A stretch of 36,677 bases of DNA from a virus, in the IMG/VR virus record IMGVR_UViG_3300008050_000124, positions 1 through 36,677 of that record, one strand, 5' to 3'. Below, piece by piece: positions 31,946-36,677 of this stretch. The position numbers and the translations under genes were made by a program. How positions within the stretch are numbered: position 1 is the first letter of the stretch; every line of letters begins with the position of its first letter. The notes beneath the pieces were generated by a model. That model made no database searches. It was not told the DNA's origin and saw nothing but the letters and a program-made list of their open reading frames with translations.

Positions 31946-33640
31946 TTAAATAAACTTCCGCTTGATAACGGAAAGTAGTGTGGGTTCAAGCTCAGATACT
32001 CTGGAGAGCACTTTACATTCAGGATAAAAAGATTCAACGGAACGGGACTCGATGCCTATACCGTACAGTTCACAGGAGCTGCCTATGTACTCTACTACAT
32101 CGCGCAGGTGACTAGCAGCATCTCCGGGTCGGTCGCAGCATGGCATACCATCAGACAACACAATGATCATCTTACGCTTCTCGGGCCGTGACATGATATC
32201 ACGGTAGGCCAGCATAAGAGAGTCACCATCAGCGTTTTGATGCAGCTTAGTAGATACCTTACCGAAATCTTCCACCATCTTTTCACGAGTACGATGTTCC
32301 GTGTAGTCCTTAATGATGTAGTCCTCAAGCTGAGATTCTCCCATGCGGGATCTCTCAGTGAATGCGCTTATTTTTACCGGGACTTTGAGAGGTGCCATAC
32401 TCTCAGCCATAAGCACTGAGGCAGCACAAGCAGCTTCAAATCTCGGGCCAGACATTGAGCCAGAGGCGTCAACAAGTAGATATAAAACAGTGCCTTGCGT
32501 TGATATCTTATCAACCTTTCTAGTAAACACATCACGAGCGCCGCTGGGTATACGGTACAGATCTCTCTTATCCAACCGGCCAGACTTGCGATTATGCTCA
32601 GTTAGAGATTGAGTTCGCGATTGAAAAAGCCGCTTAACTTTCTGGCTGAGCTTGCTGCCTTTACTTATATGTTCATTAGCGCAGGGAATGAACAGGTCGT
32701 CCACCCTAGGCAGATCTCGAGCCTTCTGGACAATGATCTCATCAGGACGATAGGGCTTGTAATCGTAGTAACGATCTTCTGTATATTCGATCACACCGTA
32801 CTCGCCACCAGCACCACCAGACTCGCCCTTGTGCACATGGCCTATCAAGTCCTCGTACTTGACAGTTCCGCCGGACTTACCACCATCTTCCGACTCTTCT
32901 ACCTTGCCATCGGCCTCGTATTCACCTTCCCCTTCCTCCGACTCACCTGTCTCGCCTTCCTCACCTTCTGCCGCAGACTTTGCCTTTTCTAGTTCATCTT
33001 CAAGATCAGACTCGGGATCCGCGTCAAAGAGCTTGCATACTAGGGCATAAACGTCATCGAAAGTAACGATATTGTATAACTCGTTATAGAACTCATCGAA
33101 CCTGTCAGGATTCGACACTCTAGAGAATTTCATACTAGGCGCTACCAGATCCGGTTGCCATTCCGCCCTGCACTTGTAGATCCAGCCGAACAGGTCTGTC
33201 ATAAACTGGTCTTCAGACTTAGCACCCGGCTTAGCAAGCGCCTCAGCCCCACGGTTGCAGTAAAAGCCCTGCATATAGGAGAGTACTTTGCAACGGCCGG
33301 GGAATTTGCCGTGATTATTGCGCTCATTGCGCCAATCTTCTATAAGGTTCGTTACTCTACCTACCCGACTATCAAACCCAATATTATATTTTTTCATCCC
33401 CGGCAGCAGGTCTGAAAGTTCAGGTGCGTGATGCCCGACTTCGTGGTAGTTCTCGCCTAACCACATCATAAGGTCGTGCTCAGTCCACTTACTGCTAGGC
33501 ATACGGGTATATATCTTGCCCGTTTCCATGCAAGTCCTAGGCTGACTACAGTCTTCCTCGAATTCAAAGTGCAACTTGCCTTTAGTAGTGATACGGCCAA
33601 ACCGCGTCAACGCATTTAGCCTTTGGTATGCATCAATCAT
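31946..33640 (-). CDS. VWA (CobT-like) protein with HEXXH N-terminal domain
   Basis: The product is 564 residues. The N-terminal half contains H66EVGH70, the HEXXH zinc-peptidase signature, in a domain like the putative metallopeptidase domains often linked to VWA modules. Residues 205-255 form a very acidic Glu/Gly-rich linker, as in CobT. The C-terminal VWA domain has the MIDAS motif D391-A-S393-G-S395, NADGDSL (469-475) and VLSDG (494-498), the order seen in CobT. Its partner AAA+ ATPase is the next gene, so the pair resembles CobS/CobT or phage N4 gp24/gp25. A cobaltochelatase role is possible given the B12-dependent reductase, but a chaperone-like or host-takeover role is as likely. The stop of the preceding gene overlaps its ATG. 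Confidence 0.8.
   Translation of the reverse strand: MIDAYQRLNALTRFGRITTKGKLHFEFEEDCSQPRTCMETGKIYTRMPSSKWTEHDLMMWLGENYHEVGHHAPELSDLLPGMKKYNIGFDSRVGRVTNLIEDWRNERNNHGKFPGRCKVLSYMQGFYCNRGAEALAKPGAKSEDQFMTDLFGWIYKCRAEWQPDLVAPSMKFSRVSNPDRFDEFYNELYNIVTFDDVYALVCKLFDADPESDLEDELEKAKSAAEGEEGETGESEEGEGEYEADGKVEESEDGGKSGGTVKYEDLIGHVHKGESGGAGGEYGVIEYTEDRYYDYKPYRPDEIIVQKARDLPRVDDLFIPCANEHISKGSKLSQKVKRLFQSRTQSLTEHNRKSGRLDKRDLYRIPSGARDVFTRKVDKISTQGTVLYLLVDASGSMSGPRFEAACAASVLMAESMAPLKVPVKISAFTERSRMGESQLEDYIIKDYTEHRTREKMVEDFGKVSTKLHQNADGDSLMLAYRDIMSRPEKRKMIIVLSDGMPCCDRPGDAASHLRDVVEYIGSSCELYGIGIESRSVESFYPECKVLSRVSELEPTLLSVIKRKFI
33074..33089. repeat. Dispersed palindrome copy inside the VWA gene
   Basis: Sequence GTATAACTCGTTATAG, exact arms with spacer CTCG. 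Confidence 0.8.
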
Positions 33641-33762
33641 ATTAATTTCTCCAGCTTACTGGCAACTTCCAAAGCTTTCCATTTAGTGTCGCAAGTCTCA
33701 ATGACTTGCCCGTTGTACATAACGGCCCACCATAGGCCGCCATCTGATTTTTGTACTGACAT
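33637..33762 (-). CDS. Small early protein, 41 aa
   Basis: The frame is short but has a good ribosome-binding site (AGGGAG, 8 bases before ATG), and its stop overlaps the VWA start. The peptide MSVQKSDGGLWWAVMYNGQV then IETCDTKWKALEVASKLEKLI looks like a small beta-alpha unit with an amphipathic helix. Its relatedness to small phage proteins of unknown function is guessed, not shown. Confidence 0.55.
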   Translation of the reverse strand: MSVQKSDGGLWWAVMYNGQVIETCDTKWKALEVASKLEKLI

Positions 33763-33772
33763 ATATTTCTCC

Positions 33773-33940
33773 CTAAACTACTTTGTAGCTAGATATAGTA
33801 AATGTGTCGGAATCGTAACGTCCGGTTTCATCCCAAGCTATAAGCCTGCGGACTACCTTCTCGGCTTTTTCAAACGAGCTGTACATACCGACATGGTATG
33901 ACTCATAACGATCAAAATGAAATTTAACTTCGTAAACCAT
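33773..33940 (-). CDS. Small early protein, 55 aa
   Basis: The product is 55 residues: MVYEVKFHFDRYESYHVGMY, a helix (SSFEKAEKVVRRLIAWDE), then DTFTISSYKVV, i.e. a likely beta-alpha-beta fold. GGAG lies 7 bases before ATG, and a degenerate palindrome copy (33955-33970) lies upstream. The arrangement (strand, helix, strand) resembles the 41-aa neighbour, so they may be diverged relatives. The function is unknown. Confidence 0.55.
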   Translation of the reverse strand: MVYEVKFHFDRYESYHVGMYSSFEKAEKVVRRLIAWDETGRYDSDTFTISSYKVV

Positions 33941-33989
33941 GATAATCTCCAAATTTATAACGAATTACAGACCCTTCCAGATCCATGTA

Positions 33990-34012
33990 GTAGCGCACCT
34001 CCGATACGCTAC
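33990..34012 (-). terminator. Hairpin between early genes
   Basis: A 6-bp stem (GTAGCG with CGCTAC, loop 11) lies 21 bases after the end of the 34033-34539 gene on the transcribed strand. It has no T tract, so it is more likely an attenuator or processing element than a full terminator. Confidence 0.35.
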
Positions 34013-34032
34013 ACCATGGGGACTGGTAGTTA

Positions 34033-34539
34033 CTACTTGATAGTGGCACCCGCCTCGGCCTTTTTGTAGAGAGCTATCGCACCATCAATCAGCTTTAACA
34101 TTTCCTTTTTTTGAGCCTCACTAGCACCTGACTCAAAAGCCTTCAGCGTTTTAACTGCTATGCTGTCAGTATTTGCAGCGCCTTTGCCTGCTCCAACCTT
34201 AGTGCCTACCAGATTACTATTCTGCACCTTGCAGCCGAATCCGAACATTTTGCGGGATTGAGTAGCAAGTGAGGCTTTGTAACTGGCTAGAGTTTCCTTG
34301 TCATCATTCCTCTCGATTTCCTCCCAACCTTCGACGATCAAGTCGACATTGGAAAAGATACACTCCTCGGCAATCAAGCCGTTAGTAAAGCTGTCCTCAA
34401 GTGCTCCCCGGAAGGCAGCGGCCAGTCCTTTAGAGGTGCTCGCGGCTTGTGCAAAAGGGTTGACGTATTCAGAGTCGAAAGTTACTTGGTATTTCTCAGC
34501 GGTAGTGTCAGTGGCTGCTATTGCTTTAACGGTATACAT
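34033..34539 (-). CDS. First leftward early gene, unknown function, 168 aa
   Basis: The product is 168 residues: beta-rich N-terminal part (VKAIAATDTTAEKYQVTF), an Ala/Ser/Gly-rich helix, a middle segment with NVDLIVEGWEEIER and YKASLATQSRKMFGFGCKV, and a C-terminal Lys/Ala helix. No catalytic motif is seen. It is the first gene read leftward from the control region, where phages often put host-takeover genes. Its 5' leader carries two strong dyads (see 34570-34646). A DNA-binding or antirepressor-type role cannot be excluded or shown. Confidence 0.55.
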   Translation of the reverse strand: MYTVKAIAATDTTAEKYQVTFDSEYVNPFAQAASTSKGLAAAFRGALEDSFTNGLIAEECIFSNVDLIVEGWEEIERNDDKETLASYKASLATQSRKMFGFGCKVQNSNLVGTKVGAGKGAANTDSIAVKTLKAFESGASEAQKKEMLKLIDGAIALYKKAEAGATIK

Positions 34540-34569
34540 AATAGTTTCCTGCCCTATGGGACTTTAGAT

Positions 34570-34646
34570 GGGGATAATCCCCGATTAAATGAGAGGTGTA
34601 ACCTCTCGAAATAGACCATGATAGTGAACTGTTGCCAGAACACTAT
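34570..34646. repeat. Cluster of three dyads upstream of the first leftward gene
   Basis: Dyads: GGGGAT-A-ATCCCC (34570-34582); GAGAGGT-GTA-ACCTCTC (34591-34607); ATAGTG ... CACTAT (34621-34646). The first two are perfect and within 70 bases of the ATG, so they are either leader hairpins or operators. Confidence 0.65.
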
Positions 34647-35095
34647 ACTTGTATATTTCTTATCGCCTATCTTTTTTGATAGTGCGTTTGACCTAGTCCC
34701 TATATGCCAGTTGATCGTAGTCACCTCAATCGGCCTCGCTCTCTTTCAGGTTAGGGCTGGCAACGTCATGTGACGGCTTATGCCAGTATCCAGTCTTATA
34801 GCCTGTTTTATCGATGTCGAAGAGTGCTGCTAGTGTTGAGTCAATACAATGCTTTGCAAAAGGTTTTCAGTCTAAAGGCATAGGACGCCGGATCAAGGGC
34901 AGTGCGCTAGCCTAGCAGTTTACATGGGTTGTCAATCCGGATCTGGCCTCAGCAACGAGCAATCACAGAACATGCCTTTCAGGGGAGTTTTGGGACAGTG
35001 ACGGAAGCCCGGTTCACTTCTGGTATGTCCCCTGATCGCCCTGATCAGGATTCCCAATATACAGATCATGACAAGGAACACAACTACTTTCTCAG

Positions 35096-35111
35096 CTATA
35101 ACGGATTATAG
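35096..35111. repeat. Dispersed palindrome copy in the control region
   Basis: Sequence CTATAACGGATTATAG, exact arms; the minus-strand reading contains TATAAT but no -35 box is found at 16-18 bp. Confidence 0.8.
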
Positions 35112-35402
35112 ATAGAACATCGAGTTATAAGCTTATGCATTTCAGTTATATATAGTTGCTATAAATAGGTGACTGTATTCTCCCCGGATCCTGCCCGGCA
35201 GTGTTAATGGTTATATGTAGGCATGGTTATATATCTAAAGGTTATTAAAACTGTACATTTATTGATCAAATTAGGGGTATTTTAGGGGGTTTGCAAACAG
35301 TTGCATAGCCTCTCAGACGCCCTGTACGGCCCTGTACCGAATGCTGGTGATCAGAGGTGCCACGGTATCAGAGCCTAGAGATCGTTGATTCTGGGATAAG
35401 TC

Positions 35403-35460
35403 TGTGGATAACCTGTGGATAAAAAGGGGCATCTAAAGCCTGTGGATAACCTGTGCATAA
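35403..35460 (+). other. DnaA-box cluster, candidate replication origin
   Basis: Three perfect TGTGGATAA boxes (35403, 35414, 35441) and one variant TGTGCATAA (35452) form two pairs, each with 11-bp spacing, both pairs in the same orientation. AT-rich DNA (35100-35290) to the left could serve as unwinding element. The near-palindrome CATAACTCGTTATAG abuts the last box. Host DnaA would be able to bind here; the phage encodes its own helicase, so DnaA could act as an opener or a regulator. Confidence 0.7.
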
Positions 35461-35499
35461 CTCGTTATAGATCAAGGGTTTAATGGCGCTCGGGGTCAG

Positions 35500-35583
35500 C
35501 CGGGATCACCGGGATAATACCGGATAGTTTGACTGTTTCAAGCAAGCCTGACTGTTTCGGCTTAGGTGCAGATGCAGGCACCT
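35500..35583. repeat. Short direct repeats and hairpins near the DnaA boxes
   Basis: CCGGGAT at 35500 and 35509 with a third, shortened CCGGAT at 35520; TGACTGTTTC at 35530 and 35549 (19-bp period); hairpins AAGCC/GGCTT (35544-35563) and AGGTGC/GCACCT (35564-35583). Confidence 0.55.
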
Positions 35584-35650
35584 TGTACCTTAGGCGGTTG
35601 CCACCCTAACTCTCCCCCTACCCAGATCCCCTGGATCCAGAGCCAGAGAC

Positions 35651-35674
35651 AGACCTAGATCCAGACCTAGATCC
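35651..35674. repeat. Two tandem 12-base repeats
   Basis: AGACCTAGATCC twice in direct succession, flanked by degenerate GATCCAGAG-like sequence on both sides. Confidence 0.7.
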
Positions 35675-35697
35675 AGAGCACTTGGCCGCGCTCTATC

Positions 35698-35738
35698 GGG
35701 GGGGCGGGGGGGACGGGGGCATGGCCCACCTTGGGGGG
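35698..35738 (+). other. G-quadruplex-type tract
   Basis: Four G runs on the + strand (G7, G7, G5, G6) separated by C, AC and a 13-base loop. The first three alone could fold as a three-layer quadruplex. It lies between the DnaA boxes and promoter P3. Confidence 0.6.
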
Positions 35739-35923
35739 TGCCACTGCCACTTTAGAAAAGTAGATTTTGAAACCTCCTTCGGATTTGACTTCGTCTGAAC
35801 GCCAAATATAGGTAATCGGGGGGATTTTAAGTCGAAAGAATTGAACTTCAGGGGTTTTAAAGGGTCTATATACTGCTTATTTCTGTCTTTTTGCTCAATA
35901 ACGTAAATAATTTAAGAAAAAGC

Positions 35924-35952
35924 TTGACTTTTAGTCAAAAGTATGGTATAAT
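35924..35952 (+). promoter_or_regulatory. Rightward sigma70 promoter P3
   Basis: TTGACT (35924-35929), 17-bp spacer, TATAAT (35947-35952), extended -10 TGG. The -35 box is half of a perfect dyad TTGACTTTTAGTCAA (35924-35938). It shares TGGTATAATATA with P1 and P2 and is the likely start of the late operon (small terminase, lysozyme-like gene, then presumably terminase and portal). The transcript leader (about 150 bases) contains GCCTAG/CTAGGC and GATTAAA/TTTAATC stems. Confidence 0.88.
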
Positions 35953-36093
35953 ATACCTATAGTATGGAAAAGTTCTTAGGGACTGGCCTAGACAGGTGAT
36001 AAAGGGGACTAGGCACCATGATTAAAAAAGAAATTTAATCTTTTCAAAACTAAACACTCTTTCCCCTGCCCCCTGCTATAATTGAAAACCAAC

Positions 36094-36111
36094 TTAATAC
36101 AGGTGTATTAA
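36094..36111 (+). promoter_or_regulatory. Inverted repeat enclosing the ribosome-binding site
   Basis: Perfect 7-bp arms TTAATAC and GTATTAA with AGGT between, ending 4 bases before the ATG at 36116. The AGGTG of the ribosome-binding site spans the loop and first arm base. As RNA it could mask ribosome access; as DNA it is a dyad operator. Confidence 0.55.
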
Positions 36112-36115
36112 CTTC

Positions 36116-36457
36116 ATGGGCGATAAGAAGATAGGGCGACCTAAGGCTACCAAGCTATCAAGGGGTAGACCGAAGGGTATGGAGACTATAATGAAGGATT
36201 ACCGCCTTCGTATGCTCCGTAGTCCTAAATCTAGGAAGGTTCTAGAGTCTATATTCGATGCAGCGTTAGATGACGACCATAAGCATCAGGCTGCTGCATG
36301 GAAACTTATAGTAGATCGTATAGCGCCTGTAAGTACCTTTACTGAAGCATCAGGTAAGAAGACTGGTGGTATCGAAATCAATATCACTGGGCTTAGTGCT
36401 GATGCTCGTCCTGTGGAGTCCATTGACGCTGAGTTCAAAGAGGTCGAAAGTGAGTAA
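36116..36457 (+). CDS. AT-hook protein, probable terminase small subunit
   Basis: The product is 113 residues. Residues 7-10 and 16-21 are GRPK and RGRPKG, AT-hook DNA-binding cores. The middle is a helical region (MLRSPKSRKVLESIFDAALDDD then HQAAAWKLIVDRIAP), and the C-terminus is acidic (IDAEFKEVESE). Its position at the start of the rightward morphogenesis operon and the DNA-binding plus helical plus acidic layout fit a small terminase subunit, which recognises the packaging site. The family cannot be confirmed by eye; a DNA-binding regulator is the alternative. Confidence 0.6.
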   Translation: MGDKKIGRPKATKLSRGRPKGMETIMKDYRLRMLRSPKSRKVLESIFDAALDDDHKHQAAAWKLIVDRIAPVSTFTEASGKKTGGIEINITGLSADARPVESIDAEFKEVESE

Positions 36458-36677
36458 AGAAGCACCTTATCTATCGGCGCTACTACAAGTAGGCGCAAAG
36501 AAAGGACTAACCCAAGAAGAGATTGCTCGTCTATCAGCCACTGTTAAGCGTGTAGGTTGGGTAGAGAGCAAGAATGACCCAGTTGCTATACAGCGTACTA
36601 AAGGCGGAGGGACTGGCCCCGGTAGAGGGCTGTTCCAGTATGAGGCGTTAGGGGAGAAAGGTAGCAGTGCTACAGCC
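36450..36677 (+). CDS. Lysozyme/transglycosylase-like protein, 5' part only
   Basis: The gene runs off the window; 76 codons are visible. The segment VGWVESKNDPVAIQ followed by TGPGRGLFQYEALGEKG matches a phage peptidoglycan-hydrolase-like motif with a probable catalytic Glu (in WVES) and GPGRGLFQ. The start is GTG, overlapping the previous gene by 8 bases, after AGAGGTC. It could be the endolysin or a virion-associated hydrolase; only the 5' end is seen. Confidence 0.55.
   Translation, partial: MSKEAPYLSALLQVGAKKGLTQEEIARLSATVKRVGWVESKNDPVAIQRTKGGGTGPGRGLFQYEALGEKGSSATA

Larger units (their letters stand above)
34540..36115. other. 1.6-kb gene-free control region
   Basis: No convincing gene on either strand: the longest frames are about 60 codons with no ribosome-binding site. 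The region holds dyads at 34570-34646, AT-rich DNA with repeated GGTTATAT (35207-35232), four DnaA boxes (35403-35460), short direct repeats (35500-35583), a 12-base tandem repeat (35651-35674), a G-rich tract (35698-35738) and promoter P3 (35924-35952). A consensus leftward promoter for the 168-aa gene was not found. It separates divergent operons and is the best candidate for origin and regulatory hub. Confidence 0.7.

Noticed and set aside
34688-34716. TTGACC as a rightward promoter in the control region
   Set aside because: No -10-like hexamer at suitable spacing.
34907-34935. Leftward TTGACA at 34930-34935 as promoter for the 168-aa gene
   Set aside because: The matching -10 position reads GGCTAG or AGGCTA, too far from consensus, though a weak or activated promoter is not excluded.
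34929-35111. 60-codon frame in the control region
   Set aside because: No ATG/ribosome-binding site pair, runs through a palindrome copy, and composition is unlike coding sequence.
21065-35111. Dispersed palindromes read as ordinary promoters (they contain TATAAT on one strand)
   Set aside because: No -35 box at 16-18 bp in the copies inspected, several are deep in genes, and symmetry is conserved instead of promoter polarity.
34540-36115. tRNA or CRISPR content in the gene-free region
   Set aside because: No cloverleaf-like arms or T-loop consensus, and no regularly spaced repeats of CRISPR type.

Overview
The window is almost all of a lytic, podovirus-like tailed-phage genome, opened inside the structural operon. 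It starts in the C-terminus of the portal gene and ends in an unfinished lysozyme-like gene, so the large terminase and the portal N-terminus lie outside. Gene content suggests the marine SIO1/VpV262 (Zobellviridae-like) group: family A DNA polymerase, T7-gp4-like primase-helicase, T7-type tail tube genes, cobalamin-dependent ribonucleotide reductase, calcineurin-like phosphatase, endonuclease VII, and no phage RNA polymerase in view. That placement is an inference. Consensus sigma70 promoters and TTATCCACA-type DnaA boxes suggest a proteobacterial host, not identifiable further.

Layout. Positions 1-19532 (+) are the late operon: portal end, collagen-like protein and two fibre genes, small genes, scaffold, major capsid, a hairpin terminator, a second fibre pair, a 763-aa virion protein, tail tubes A and B, three internal (ejection-type) proteins, a basic protein, a membrane protein and a holin. 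Positions 19522-34539 (-) are the early/replication operons, read leftward and meeting the late operon tail to tail at about 19525: small genes, DUF3310 protein, NrdJ, three small Cys/coiled-coil paralogues, phosphatase, endonuclease VII, 5'-3' exonuclease, SSB-like protein, PolA, primase-helicase, a string of tiny genes, a MoxR/CobS-like AAA+ ATPase, a VWA/CobT-like protein and early genes of unknown function. Positions 34540-36115 are a 1.6-kb gene-free control region with dyads, AT-rich sequence, four DnaA boxes, short direct repeats, a G-quadruplex-type tract and a rightward promoter. At 36116 the rightward operon restarts with an AT-hook small-terminase candidate and a lysozyme-like gene.

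Regulation. Three near-perfect sigma70 promoters (leftward at 26295-26323 and 30722-30750, rightward at 35924-35952) share the string TGGTATAATATA, and each overlaps its own dyad, as an operator would. The most striking feature is a dispersed palindrome, TATAA-N4-TTATA (fuller form YTATAAYNNRTTATAR). It occurs 15 times exactly and at least five more times with one defect. It is concentrated in the leftward replication half at roughly 1-kb spacing, often directly upstream of a ribosome-binding site or promoter, but also inside nrdJ, polA, the primase-helicase and the VWA gene. It fits a binding site for an unidentified protein.

A second unexpected signal is an in-frame CCCAAAA slippery heptamer in the endonuclease VII gene. 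A -1 shift there replaces an implausible Lys/Arg/Ser tail with a normal-looking one.
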